Under the pieces are notes generated by a model. It saw only the letters and a list, made by a program, of their open reading frames with translations, had not been told where the DNA came from and searched no databases. 64,000 nt of DNA from an uncultured bacterium. GTDB lineage: Bacteria > Verrucomicrobiota > Lentisphaeria > Victivallales > UBA1829. The stretch is taken from the NCBI GenBank assembly GCA_949292215.1, contig CASEYW010000135.1, positions 1 to 64,000 of the forward strand. The letters run 5' to 3'. The position numbers and the translations under genes are program-made. Every line of letters begins with the position of its first letter. Within the stretch, counting starts at the first letter, position 1. Shown here one piece after another: positions 1-8,943 of the stretch.

Positions 1-1
1 G

Positions 2-2965
2 ATGGATCACAGAATCGAAATCGCTGTCAAGCCGGAATGGCATGACGCAAGAGGCGAGGCGGCGTTGAAGAAGATTACGGATTTTCTTCAGGAGAACGTT
101 GTTTCCGTCCGGACCAGGGATGTCTTCACCGTCTCCGCCGACATTGATCGGTCGCAGGCGGAAAAAATTGCAAAGGAACTGGCGAATCCTGTGCTCCAGT
201 ATTACAAGGTGGGAGAGACCGTTCCGGGCGAAGTCTTTGATTTCGACTGGGTTGTGGCGGTGGGATATCGTCCCGGCGTGACCGACAACGTCGGCCGTAC
301 CGCACGTGAGGCGGTCGGCGACATCATCGGCAGAAAGCTGCTCCCCGGCGAGGATGTTTACAGTTCAATCGAATATCTCTTCCAGGCTCCTGGGCTGACC
401 GCGGAAAAAATTGCCGGAATCGCCCGCGGAATCCTTGCCAACGAATTGATTGAAACGGTCAAAGTGCTCTCCCGCGCGGAGGTGGAAAAGAACGGCATGC
501 CGCTGAACAAGCCGGTTGTGAACGGAATCGGGGGAGGAGAGGTCCGGCTGATTGATCTTGAAGTCTCCGACGATGAACTCATGGAGATCTCCAGAAAAGG
601 AACTCTGGCGCTTTCTCTGGAGGAGATGAAGTCAATCCAGAACTATTTCCGCAATGCAAAGGACCGCGCAAAATTCGGACTCGACAAACCGACCGACGTC
701 GAACTGGAAATTCTTGCGCAGACCTGGTCCGAGCACTGCAAACACAAAATTTTCAGCGCCGAAGTCGAATATCTGGACCGCACCACCGGCAAAAAAGAAA
801 CCTTTACTTCTCTTTACAAAACCTTCATTCAGAAGGGGACAAAGGAGATTGCGAAGAAAGTCGACTGGCTCGTTTCCGTGTTTACGGATAACGCCGGAGT
901 CATAAAATTCAACGATAAACTTGATCTTGTGTTCAAGGTTGAGACACACAACAGTCCATCTGCGCTGGATCCCTACGGCGGTGCGATGACCGGAATTGTC
1001 GGCGTAAACCGCGACCCGCTTGGAACGGGGCAGGGCGCCGATCTGCTCATCAATGTCTGGGGGTACTGCCTCGGTTCGCCGTTTACGGATCCGAAGGATG
1101 TGCCGGAAGGACTTCTCCATCCGCGGCGTCTGCGTGACGGCGTTCACAAAGGCGTGATCGACGGCGGAAACCAGAGCGGGATTCCCTACGGAATCGGCTG
1201 GGAACGTTTCGATGAACGTTACATCGGCAAGCCGCTCGTCTACTGCGGAACGCTCGGAACTCTCCCGAAGAAAGTCGGCAAGGTTGACGGATGGACCAAA
1301 ACAATCAAACCGGGCGATCTCATTGTCATGACCGGCGGCCGCATCGGAAAGGATGGCATTCACGGCGCAACCTTCTCCAGCGAGGAGCTGCACAAAGACA
1401 GTCCCGTGCAGGCGGTGCAGATCGGAGACCCGATCACACAGAAAAAAATGTCCGATTTCATTTATGAGATCCGTGATCGCAACCTCTATCGGTTTGTGAC
1501 CGACAACGGCGCGGGCGGCCTCTCCTCCAGTGTCGGAGAAATGGCGTCGATCTCCAACGGCTGCCGCATGGATCTTGCGAAGGCTCCGCTGAAGTACGCC
1601 GGACTCAAACCCTGGGAGATACTCGTTTCCGAGGCGCAGGAACGCATGAGTTTCGCGGTACCGCCGGAGAACATCGAAGAGTTCCTCCGTGTGGCGAAGG
1701 AGCGCGATGTGGAAGCCACCGTTCTTGGAGAGTTTACCGACGACGGCAAATTCTGCATGCTGTATGGAGACAAGGTCGTTGCCTGCATTGATATCGCGTT
1801 CATGCACGAGGGACTTCCCCGGATGCACCTCCGTGCCACCTGGGAGCCGAAGAAGTTCGATAATCCCGATCTGGCAGGACGCAGCGTCAAGGCGGATGTC
1901 CTCTCCATGCTGACGCAGCTGAACGTCTGTTCCGGCGAATACAAAGCGCGCCAGTACGATCACGAAGTGAAAGGGCTCAGCGTGATCAAGCCGTATACTG
2001 GCGTGAACCGCGATGTCGCTTCCGATGCCACCGTGTTCATGGTTGAGCCGCTGACCCGTGAAGGCGTTGTCCTTTCCGCCGGCATCATGCCGCGTTACAG
2101 CGATATCGACACGTATCATATGATGGCGTCCACCATGGATGTTGCAATCCGCGAAGCGGTCGCGGTCGGTGCCGATCCGAAGCATCTTGCCGGACTCGAC
2201 AACTTCTGCTGGCCGGATCCGGTCCAGAGCGAAAAAACTCCTGACGGCGAATACAAAATGGCTCAGCTTGTCCGTGCCAATCAGGCGCTTTACGATTATG
2301 CCCTCGCCTTCACAGTTCCCTGTGTCTCCGGAAAGGACAGCATGAAGAACGACAGCACCCGCGGCGGCAGAAAGATTTCCATTCCGCCGACCGTCCTGTT
2401 CAGCGTCATGGGCAAGATCGACGATGTATCGAAAGCTGTTTCCATTGACGCCAAGCTTGCGGGAGATGCCGTCTGCGTGATCGGCGCGACAAAGCGCGAA
2501 CTCGGCGGCAGCGAATATTTCGCGATGCTCGGCAAGATCGGAACGGATGTTCCGAAAGTCGATGCCGCGATGGCGAACAAAACCTATGAAGCCTATCACA
2601 AGGCGCTGAATGCCGGACTGATTCACTCCGCGATCTCACCCGCGATCGGAGGCCTTGCAATTGCAGCTGCGCGCTCCGCAATGGGCGGACGTCTCGGTAT
2701 GACGCTTGATCTGACATCCGTTCCGGTTGATGCCCCGATGAGTGATCTGGAACTTCTGTTCTCCGAATCGAACAGCCGCTTCCTGATTACCTGCGCGAAG
2801 GCCGATGTGCCGAAGCTGAAGGAGATTTTCTCCGGAGTTCCATTTGCGGAGGTCGGTATGACCGACAACAGCGGCAACCTGAGTTTCCGCTCCGCTTCGG
2901 GAATCGTGGAAATTCCGGTGGAGGAGATGGTGGCAAAGTACAAGTCCACGCTTGCCGGAGTTTGA
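2..2965 (+). CDS. purL: Phosphoribosylformylglycinamidine synthase, long PurS-PurL form without glutaminase domain
   Basis: Catalyses the ATP-dependent amidation of FGAR to FGAM in de novo purine synthesis (cytoplasm). The first ~80 residues look like a PurS-type domain. The synthase core follows, with the WSEHCKHK motif at residues 242-249, the ETHNSPSALDPYGGA segment and a second AIRS-like half containing VSGKDSMKND. At 987 residues it is longer than the small Bacillus PurL (about 740) and shorter than E. coli PurL (about 1295). It ends right after the synthase core, so the C-terminal glutamine amidotransferase domain is absent and a separate PurQ is presumably needed. The ATG at position 2 gives a sensible PurS-like N-terminus, but the upstream region lies outside the window, so the start cannot be confirmed. 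A terminator follows 50 bases downstream. Confidence 0.93.
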   Translation: MDHRIEIAVKPEWHDARGEAALKKITDFLQENVVSVRTRDVFTVSADIDRSQAEKIAKELANPVLQYYKVGETVPGEVFDFDWVVAVGYRPGVTDNVGRTAREAVGDIIGRKLLPGEDVYSSIEYLFQAPGLTAEKIAGIARGILANELIETVKVLSRAEVEKNGMPLNKPVVNGIGGGEVRLIDLEVSDDELMEISRKGTLALSLEEMKSIQNYFRNAKDRAKFGLDKPTDVELEILAQTWSEHCKHKIFSAEVEYLDRTTGKKETFTSLYKTFIQKGTKEIAKKVDWLVSVFTDNAGVIKFNDKLDLVFKVETHNSPSALDPYGGAMTGIVGVNRDPLGTGQGADLLINVWGYCLGSPFTDPKDVPEGLLHPRRLRDGVHKGVIDGGNQSGIPYGIGWERFDERYIGKPLVYCGTLGTLPKKVGKVDGWTKTIKPGDLIVMTGGRIGKDGIHGATFSSEELHKDSPVQAVQIGDPITQKKMSDFIYEIRDRNLYRFVTDNGAGGLSSSVGEMASISNGCRMDLAKAPLKYAGLKPWEILVSEAQERMSFAVPPENIEEFLRVAKERDVEATVLGEFTDDGKFCMLYGDKVVACIDIAFMHEGLPRMHLRATWEPKKFDNPDLAGRSVKADVLSMLTQLNVCSGEYKARQYDHEVKGLSVIKPYTGVNRDVASDATVFMVEPLTREGVVLSAGIMPRYSDIDTYHMMASTMDVAIREAVAVGADPKHLAGLDNFCWPDPVQSEKTPDGEYKMAQLVRANQALYDYALAFTVPCVSGKDSMKNDSTRGGRKISIPPTVLFSVMGKIDDVSKAVSIDAKLAGDAVCVIGATKRELGGSEYFAMLGKIGTDVPKVDAAMANKTYEAYHKALNAGLIHSAISPAIGGLAIAAARSAMGGRLGMTLDLTSVPVDAPMSDLELLFSESNSRFLITCAKADVPKLKEIFSGVPFAEVGMTDNSGNLSFRSASGIVEIPVEEMVAKYKSTLAGV

Positions 2966-3015
2966 GAAGTCCTGCATTCGGGACGCGCAAGTTCCCGGAC
3001 GCGTTGTTGAAAACG

Positions 3016-3054
3016 AAAAACCGCATCGCCTGTCTTGGCCGATGCGGTTTTTTC
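3016..3054 (+). terminator. Rho-independent terminator after purL
   Basis: An 8-bp perfect stem (CCGCATCG / CGATGCGG, 3021-3028 and 3040-3047) closes an 11-base loop. It is preceded by five A and followed by six T, so it could work in both directions. It ends purL and lies just before the 3' end of the convergent glycosidase gene at 3062. Confidence 0.92.
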
Positions 3055-3061
3055 TTGAGTG

Positions 3062-5107
3062 TCAGCGGAACACCAGAATTGCCAATGCGTTTTTTTTCAG
3101 TGTCACAGAGCCATCCTGGCTGATTGTCCCGTTTCCCAGGAGCCCTTGATCGACCAGTACTTTTCCGGAAACTTCGATCTTCGCGGAGAGTTCCGGTTTG
3201 TGGGACTGTGTTGCTATGACAACCGTTTCTCCGTCTGGCGCGAGATATCCCGCCGAATCCATTTCCGGATTGTTCAGCCGGTGCAGGCGAGTGGAACGGA
3301 ACACTGCTCCGTCAAGCAGATGCGTAAAACGGCTGCGGAAGCGGTTCGCTTTGCCGAGATATTCCTGATAATGCGGTGTTTCCGCGATGGTTTTTTTACA
3401 GCGGTAAATTTCAACGTCGGAAATGAGATTGTTCAGGAGTACCCGGTTGACCCGGCGTTCGATATCGGTGTCGTCACGGATCTCACGATCGGAAAGAATG
3501 ATCTCCGGGAAGGTATAGCGGAACCATTCAAAATTCGTGGCGATCCGGGGTTTTTCCTGTTTCTTCTCCCAGTCGGGATTGAGCGGAACGGCGCCGCCGA
3601 TCAGATTATGCACATAGTCCGCATACCGGGCGGAAAGATCGGAGATCAGTTCGATTCCGAAGCTCATGAAAGGATACTTTTCTTTGACGTACTTCCTCAG
3701 ATTCCGGATCATTTCGCTGCGGGCGCGGGTGGATTCCGTGAACGGGACCCGGTGGCCGTGCGATGGATCGCAGCAGACATTGCTGCAAGCTCCGAGCTGA
3801 TCGTAAAAGACTCCATTGCAGCCGAGTTCCGCAGCGGTATCCGCAACTTGTTTGAGAACCTCCAGCCATTCCGGACAGGCCGGACAGGCGGTAACGAACG
3901 TCCGGTTTCCGTACAGGTTCTGTGCGGTTCCGCGTCCGCTGAACCCGTAGAATTGCTGCTGTTCATTGCCGTGGAGATCTTTTGTAGAAATCCGATGGCC
4001 CGTTGTCCGGTAGAAATCCGTGTTCTTGTCGATCAGCTGTCCGTTGCTGTAAAGAATGACATTTCCGCCGTTTCTGCGGAATTCCGCAATGTTTTCCCGG
4101 AGGCATTCCTTTCCTCCAAGATCCGGGCTCGGAATGTAGTTCGGGTAATCGCAGTCATGTCCGCCGCGATGCCAGCCGAAAAGGAACAACGTATCAATTC
4201 CCGCTTTTTTCCCATCCTCCAGAATGAGAGGGAACGTATTGTAAGGATAGAGATTTTCTCCGTACTGTGTGCGTGCGATGATTCTCTGCCATCCGCGCAT
4301 CCGCTTGACATGCGCCGGTGGCGGTTCGTGATGGAACCAGGTCTCCGCCCATGCCCGGTACCGATCCGCCGCAGCCTGCCAGGGACCACGGTAAAGGGAG
4401 ATTGCATAGCCATTGATCACCGTTGATTCTCCCGGGCCGAGGAATGGATATTTCACAATCAGCGCATTCAGGATATTCCGTTTTTCAAGCTCAAAAACAT
4501 GCAAGGTGTCCTGAAATGTAAGGTCGTGGCTGCCAACATAAATTCCTTCCGTACCGGAATTGAAGGTATAGCAGTTGGTCGCGAGCGGGAAGGGATAATG
4601 AGCACAATGACGGCGATAGAGCTCATCCATTCCTTTGTAGCTGGCTGTGGAGGAGAGTATTTTTTCCCGGATGCCGGAGATGACTTCTCCACCAAACATG
4701 GAGTGGTGAAGGGGCATGTTTTCCACGGTGGAAGAGAGATGGAGGATGGGAAACATAATCTCCCTGATTTGAATGTCACGCGTATGATTGGCGATCCGGA
4801 GATCCCAGTCGATGACATTGTCGTGGAGGAGTCCATGGATTTCCAGTTCGATTTTCAGCGGATGTCCCGATCCTGACGTAAGTTCCTGATAGCGAATGAT
4901 TAGCTCGTTTCCGGAAACTTTCATTTCCGGAACGGCGTTTTCCGGAAGCAGTTCCACCTCCAGATTTTCCTGTTCTTTGACGATCATGCGCCACAATCCG
5001 TGGGGTTGGGCAAATCCGGTTCCCGTATGGCGGTTCGTCAGTTCCTGGAGTTCGGCGCGATCGCTGAAGACCGCTCTGACAGCTTCGTTTTCAAGAAGAC
5101 AGCTCAT
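3062..5107 (-). CDS. Probable TIM-barrel glycoside hydrolase (DUF6259-like)
   Basis: A 681-residue protein without an obvious signal peptide. The N-terminal ~260 residues look like a beta-sandwich, and the middle like a TIM barrel: the GWHRGGHDCDYPNYIPSPDLGG segment near 310-330, then GGNVILYSNGQL, GVFYDQLGA and FGIELIS on successive strands. The C-terminus (about 600-681) looks like the small beta domain that often ends clan-D-like glycosidases. Similarity to DUF6259-type proteins is from memory. Candidate acidic residues are the Asp of FYDQ and the Glu of FGIEL. The IclR regulator lies 20 bases upstream on the same strand and a GH172 gene is divergent, so a sugar-utilisation role is likely. 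The substrate cannot be named. Confidence 0.65.
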   Translation of the reverse strand: MSCLLENEAVRAVFSDRAELQELTNRHTGTGFAQPHGLWRMIVKEQENLEVELLPENAVPEMKVSGNELIIRYQELTSGSGHPLKIELEIHGLLHDNVIDWDLRIANHTRDIQIREIMFPILHLSSTVENMPLHHSMFGGEVISGIREKILSSTASYKGMDELYRRHCAHYPFPLATNCYTFNSGTEGIYVGSHDLTFQDTLHVFELEKRNILNALIVKYPFLGPGESTVINGYAISLYRGPWQAAADRYRAWAETWFHHEPPPAHVKRMRGWQRIIARTQYGENLYPYNTFPLILEDGKKAGIDTLFLFGWHRGGHDCDYPNYIPSPDLGGKECLRENIAEFRRNGGNVILYSNGQLIDKNTDFYRTTGHRISTKDLHGNEQQQFYGFSGRGTAQNLYGNRTFVTACPACPEWLEVLKQVADTAAELGCNGVFYDQLGACSNVCCDPSHGHRVPFTESTRARSEMIRNLRKYVKEKYPFMSFGIELISDLSARYADYVHNLIGGAVPLNPDWEKKQEKPRIATNFEWFRYTFPEIILSDREIRDDTDIERRVNRVLLNNLISDVEIYRCKKTIAETPHYQEYLGKANRFRSRFTHLLDGAVFRSTRLHRLNNPEMDSAGYLAPDGETVVIATQSHKPELSAKIEVSGKVLVDQGLLGNGTISQDGSVTLKKNALAILVFR

Positions 5108-5127
5108 GGTTCTATACTCCTTAGGAT

Positions 5128-5877
5128 TTAGAAAGATTGCAGTTGAGTCAGGATGTTGTCTCGTATGAGAAGCGCCGCGTTCCGCAGTGCCTCGGGAATT
5201 CCGGAGGCATCCCGGTTTGCATTGATTCTTGTGCCGATGGCGCAGACCGGCTTTCCGGGAACAATGACTGCCGCACCGAAGACCCGGTTGGGAATTTCAC
5301 CGTCCTTTGCCGGAAATGACGTCTGACCGGTTTTGCGGATTCGGGCAAGCTGAAGAGCGAGGTCCCGGCGGCTTCGAACTTCCGGCCAGAGTTCACCGGG
5401 CAGTCCAATTCGCTCGATGATTCGGATGACTGTCGCTTGATCCGCATACGCCAGAAGGATGCGGGCGGTCCCCTGAATATAAAAGTGATCCGGATGCGCC
5501 GTTTTACGGGCAATCGGATATTCCCTGGCAGCCGCATAATGGTAGAGAATGTAGCGCTTCGTTCCATGCAGAACGGAGATGTTCAACTGGAGATCAAAGC
5601 GGATCGCCAGATCTTTCAGAATTTCCGATGCCGCGTGGGCGGCACATCCGTAAAAACTGCGTCGGTCGGCCAGTGCATAAATGACCGGTCCCGGAGCGTA
5701 GCCGTCATGACGGGAGATTTTTCTCAGATAATCCCGTTTCGTCAGTTCTCCAAGGATTCTGACGCAGGTTACCGGATTGAGTCCGCAGGCATCCGCGACC
5801 GCGGCGGGAGTAACCGGCTTGTCTTCGTTATTCATAACGAATTCCAGAATATCCAGTGATTTCAATAAGGATTTCAT
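5128..5877 (-). CDS. IclR-family transcriptional regulator
   Basis: A 249-residue DNA-binding regulator. The N-terminal winged helix-turn-helix (about residues 1-65) includes VTPAAVADACGLNPVTCVRILGELTKRDYL. The C-terminal effector domain (about 75-249) has the family pattern IQGTARILLAYA and ends in the FGAAVIVPGKPVCAIGTRI strand region, typical of IclR proteins. The ATG has a GGAG seven bases upstream. A perfect 8+2+8 inverted repeat (5893-5910) lies just upstream and overlaps a plausible promoter, suggesting autoregulation. It is probably co-transcribed with the glycosidase that follows 20 bases downstream and may also control the divergent GH172 gene. Confidence 0.9.
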   Translation of the reverse strand: MKSLLKSLDILEFVMNNEDKPVTPAAVADACGLNPVTCVRILGELTKRDYLRKISRHDGYAPGPVIYALADRRSFYGCAAHAASEILKDLAIRFDLQLNISVLHGTKRYILYHYAAAREYPIARKTAHPDHFYIQGTARILLAYADQATVIRIIERIGLPGELWPEVRSRRDLALQLARIRKTGQTSFPAKDGEIPNRVFGAAVIVPGKPVCAIGTRINANRDASGIPEALRNAALLIRDNILTQLQSF

Positions 5878-5886
5878 TTATAACTC

Positions 5887-5915
5887 CATAATATAAAGTT
5901 TTAACTTTATTATTT
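5887..5915 (-). promoter_or_regulatory. Operator-like palindrome overlapping the iclR-type gene promoter
   Basis: An inverted repeat ATAAAGTT-TT-AACTTTAT occupies 5893-5910, ending 16 bases before the regulator start codon. Read on the minus strand, a TTCAAA box, a 17-base spacer and TATATT can be drawn through it, so a bound protein would block the promoter. IclR proteins bind short palindromes, so this is the best candidate operator. Binding is inferred. Confidence 0.5.
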
Positions 5916-6018
5916 GAAAATGAATATATGCTGTTTTTCCGAAATGTCAAGGTGCAGAGAAAGGGAAAATATTCCTGGATTTCATTTTCCTGTTTTTCAC
6001 ATTTTCTGATGTCCCCGG

Positions 6019-6047
6019 TTGACAAGAAGAGGGGGAACGCCTATATT
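6019..6047 (+). promoter_or_regulatory. Sigma70-type promoter for the GH172 gene
   Basis: A perfect -35 box TTGACA (6019-6024), a 17-base spacer and a -10 box TATATT (6042-6047) sit about 80 bases upstream of the ATG at 6129. Confidence 0.8.
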
Positions 6048-6128
6048 GCTGACATTGCTTTTCCTGTGCAGATTATTCGGTTTTCGTTGAGGATAGGATT
6101 GGTAAACGAGAAAAACAAGGAGTTGAAA

Positions 6129-7205
6129 ATGAATCGTCTCGCGTCGTCGTCCTGGAGTTCCATTTCCCGTTTGTCAGAAGCGCGATCCCGCTCCATCAGT
6201 CCGGAGAATCGGACGGGTGCGCCCGGAGAAGGGGGCCGTGCTGCGGAAGGGACCGGAGCCGGGTGTGCACGCGATCTGGGCGTCGGATGGAAGGTCTCTC
6301 CCAGTGTCGTCATTCCTGCCGGATCGGTGTTCACCCTTGCGGACATCGAAGGAGAAGGAGTCATTCAGCAGATCTGGATGACCTTGTCGGGACACTGGCG
6401 GTTTCTGATTCTGCGTTTTTACTGGGACAACGAGGAGGTCCCCGCGATTGAATGTCCGGCGGGAGATTTTTTCTGCTGCGGATGGGGCAGTTACACTCCG
6501 GTTTCCAGTCTTCCTGTCTGTGTGAATCCGGGAAGTGCGTTCAACTGCTACTGGGAGATGCCGTTTCATACCCATGCGCGTATTACGCTGGAGAATATTT
6601 CGACGGAGGATATTGTCGCGTATTACCAGATTAATTATTCACTGGGAGAGGTGCCGGTCGATTCGGCATATTTTCATGCGCAGTTCCGGCGGGTCAATCC
6701 GCTGCCGTACAAAGAGGTTTATACGATTCTCGACGGGATTGAAGGATGCGGACACTATGTCGGGACCTATCTGGCGTGGGGCGTGAACAACTCCGGCTGG
6801 TGGGGTGAGGGGGAGATCAAGTTCTATCTTGATGATGATGAAGAATTTCCGACAATCTGCGGAACCGGAACCGAAGACTATTTCGGCGGTTCCTACAATT
6901 TTGAAAACAAGGAGACAAAGCGCTATCAGGAGTTTTCCTCTCCATACAGCGGACTGGCACAGGTCCTCTGTCCGGATGGTCTCTATCGTTCGCAGCAGCG
7001 CTTCGGGCTTTACCGCTGGCATCTCTGCGATCCGATCCGTTTCCGGGAGAGAATCCGAGTGACCATTCAGGCTCTTGGATGGCGGTCCGGCGGACGCTAC
7101 CTGCCGCTCCAGGATGATATTGCCTCCGTGGCGTTTTGGTATCAGGATACTCCTGCCCATAAACCGCATCCTCTGCCAGACAAGGATCAGCTCGAAGTGA
7201 TCTGA
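6129..7205 (+). CDS. GH172 family (DUF2961) glycoside hydrolase
   Basis: A 358-residue enzyme of the DUF2961 family, now classed as GH172. Characterised members act on alpha-D-fructofuranosides/difructose anhydrides or D-arabinofuranosides, so the substrate here is open. Diagnostic stretches are the early VIPAGSVFTLADIEGEGVIQ, GWWGEGEIKFYLDDD and the highly conserved GTGTEDYFGGSYNF, with the likely catalytic Glu at residue 249. No signal peptide is seen, which suggests cytoplasmic action on imported oligosaccharides. The frame is open from 5928, but the ATG at 6129 is chosen because AAGGAG lies six bases upstream and the family similarity begins after it. A strong terminator follows. Confidence 0.88.
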   Translation: MNRLASSSWSSISRLSEARSRSISPENRTGAPGEGGRAAEGTGAGCARDLGVGWKVSPSVVIPAGSVFTLADIEGEGVIQQIWMTLSGHWRFLILRFYWDNEEVPAIECPAGDFFCCGWGSYTPVSSLPVCVNPGSAFNCYWEMPFHTHARITLENISTEDIVAYYQINYSLGEVPVDSAYFHAQFRRVNPLPYKEVYTILDGIEGCGHYVGTYLAWGVNNSGWWGEGEIKFYLDDDEEFPTICGTGTEDYFGGSYNFENKETKRYQEFSSPYSGLAQVLCPDGLYRSQQRFGLYRWHLCDPIRFRERIRVTIQALGWRSGGRYLPLQDDIASVAFWYQDTPAHKPHPLPDKDQLEVI

Positions 7206-7237
7206 CCCGGAAATCTGTTCCGGAGAAAGAAATTCCG

Positions 7238-7277
7238 CCGCAGACGTGTGCATAGTACCCGTCTGCGGTATTTTTTT
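7238..7277 (+). terminator. Rho-independent terminator after the GH172 gene
   Basis: A 9-bp perfect stem (CCGCAGACG 7238-7246 with CGTCTGCGG 7260-7268) is followed by a run of seven T at 7271-7277. It separates the sugar locus from the mraZ cluster. Confidence 0.92.
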
Positions 7278-7423
7278 GTCTTTTTTCCGGACTTCTGGAT
7301 TTTGACGCTGTCCTTTTTTCCGGCTTTTCGAAATTCGGAACTTTTCTTTCTGCTGCTGGGTAAAACAACCGTCGATGGCCGCCGGTTTCTGCTCTGAAAA
7401 ATTTTTTTGATTTTTTTCTTTTT

Positions 7424-7482
7424 TTGCACTTGAAAGAAAGGGAAAAAAGGATAAGTTAGGGTTCTATAGGGGGAAAAAGGTG
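7424..7482 (+). promoter_or_regulatory. mraZ upstream region with 10-bp-spaced G runs (putative MraZ boxes)
   Basis: This is the informative part of the 305-base gap between the GH172 gene and mraZ. TTGCAC/TTGAAA -35-like boxes (7424-7435) are followed by G runs starting at 7440, 7449, 7459, 7469 and 7479, so one falls about every ten bases. MraZ is known to bind tandem TGGGN-type repeats with 10-bp spacing upstream of its own operon, and this array fits that geometry although not every repeat has three G. The exact -10 box is unclear. Confidence 0.5.
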
Positions 7483-7510
7483 AAAATAGTAGCGGAATGG
7501 AGCGAATGAA

Positions 7511-7969
7511 ATGGCGACAGGGGTGGAACCCACTTTTTTTCTAGGCGAGTACGAGCATACGCTCGACACGCAGCGGAGAGTTGCCATTCCGGCGGCATGG
7601 AGGGGTTGTTCGCGATTTGTTCTTCTGCCGTCACGCGACCACGCTATTCAGATGATGTCCGTAGACACTTTCCGGGAGATGGTGCTGGACAAGACTCGAA
7701 AACTTTCGCTCGGGAACGTGGAGGATGCACGGAATCTGGCGCGTCTCGGTTCCCGCGCGCAGGAATGCGTGTGCGACAAACAGGGGCGAATTCAGATCGG
7801 TCAGCAGCTCGCGGTCCATGCCGGGCTGAAAGACAAGGTGGCTCTGATCGGTTCCGTGTCGATGATTTTGCTGTATTCGCCGGAGGCTTGGAACAGGATG
7901 CAGCAGGAGAACGGCGAGGATGCCTGCTATGATGTGCTTGAGAAACTCAGCAGGGAGGTGACGGAATGA
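7511..7969 (+). CDS. mraZ: Transcriptional regulator MraZ
   Basis: A 152-residue DNA-binding protein made of two tandem AbrB-like (SpoVT/MraZ) domains: FLGEYEHTLDTQRRVAIPAAWR near residues 10-32, and CDKQGRIQIGQQLAVHAGLKDKVALIG near 88-115. It heads the division and cell-wall (dcw) cluster and normally represses it. The stop overlaps the rsmH start by four bases (ATGA), indicating translational coupling. The G-run array upstream is the likely autoregulatory site. Confidence 0.96.
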   Translation: MATGVEPTFFLGEYEHTLDTQRRVAIPAAWRGCSRFVLLPSRDHAIQMMSVDTFREMVLDKTRKLSLGNVEDARNLARLGSRAQECVCDKQGRIQIGQQLAVHAGLKDKVALIGSVSMILLYSPEAWNRMQQENGEDACYDVLEKLSREVTE

Positions 7970-8943
7970 CGGAGATGACATTCAGTCATGTTCCGGTCCT
8001 TCCCCGCCAGACGATAGAGCTGCTTCTTGACGGTGCCGGACAACCGGTGCGCAGGATCATTGATGGAACGGTCGGCTGCGGAGGACACAGCGCTCTGATC
8101 CTGGAGCGTCTGCCGGATGCGGAAGTGCTGGGAATCGACCGCGACGACGAGGCGCTTGTTCGAGCCGGAGCTCGATTGGCATTTGCCGGGAATAGGGTGC
8201 ATCTCCGGAAAGGACGTTTTTCTGACCTGGCGGAATTTGCCCGCGGGCTCGGCTGGGAGTCGGTTGATGCGATTCTGCTGGATATCGGGGTTTCTTCGCC
8301 GCAGATTGATGATCCGAAACGCGGTTTTTCGTTTCGTCTGGATGGTCCGCTGGATATGAGAATGGACAGGACTTCGGAACGTTCAGCATCCAGAATTGTG
8401 AATCAATATGATGCGGATTCTTTGCGGAATCTGTTTCGGGAATATGGAGAAATGGAACATCGGGATGCCCGGATGCTTGCGGAAGCGATTGTCGCTGCCA
8501 GGGAGAAACAGGCTTTTTCGACAACCGGAGAACTGGCGGACCTCTGTGAACGGGTTCTGCGCTCCCGGAACCGGAAAAGGAGTCTGCCTGCACCGACCCT
8601 CTGTTTTCAGGCATTGCGGATGGAAGTCAACGGAGAACTGGAGGAGTTGAAAAAGGCGCTGGCTTCCGCGGTTCCGTTGTTGAATCCGGGAGGACGGCTC
8701 TGCGTGATCAGCTTCCATTCCCTGGAAGACAGAATTGTCAAGAATTTCTTCCGGGAAATGGCGGAGACGTGCAAATGTCCGCCGGGCCTTCCGGTTTGTG
8801 TATGCGGTTGGAAACCGGTACTGAAGATCGTCACAAAGCATCCGGTGACGGCGGATGATGTGGAACTTGCGGAGAATCCAAGAGCGGCATGTGCAAAATT
8901 GAGAGCGGCGGAAAAAATACAAATGGCGGGGAGAGAATCATGA
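7966..8943 (+). CDS. rsmH: 16S rRNA (cytosine(1402)-N4)-methyltransferase
   Basis: A 325-residue SAM-dependent methyltransferase that modifies C1402 in the ribosomal P site. It shows the family signatures HVPVLPRQTIELL, IIDGTVGCGGHS (SAM-binding loop, about residues 32-43), LDIGVSSPQIDDPKRGFSFR, LDMRMD and, near the end, CVISFHSLEDRIVKNFF. It overlaps mraZ by four bases and its own stop overlaps the ftsL start, so mraZ-rsmH-ftsL is one coupled unit. Confidence 0.97.
   Translation: MTEMTFSHVPVLPRQTIELLLDGAGQPVRRIIDGTVGCGGHSALILERLPDAEVLGIDRDDEALVRAGARLAFAGNRVHLRKGRFSDLAEFARGLGWESVDAILLDIGVSSPQIDDPKRGFSFRLDGPLDMRMDRTSERSASRIVNQYDADSLRNLFREYGEMEHRDARMLAEAIVAAREKQAFSTTGELADLCERVLRSRNRKRSLPAPTLCFQALRMEVNGELEELKKALASAVPLLNPGGRLCVISFHSLEDRIVKNFFREMAETCKCPPGLPVCVCGWKPVLKIVTKHPVTADDVELAENPRAACAKLRAAEKIQMAGRES

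Noticed and set aside
632-2626. 664-codon open frame antisense to purL
   Set aside because: It lies entirely within purL, has no recognisable product, and arises from the codon pattern of the real gene.
3059-4426. 455-codon open frame on the plus strand across the glycosidase gene
   Set aside because: Antisense to the barrel-containing gene at 3062-5107; composition rich in Arg/Phe/Ile typical of shadow frames.
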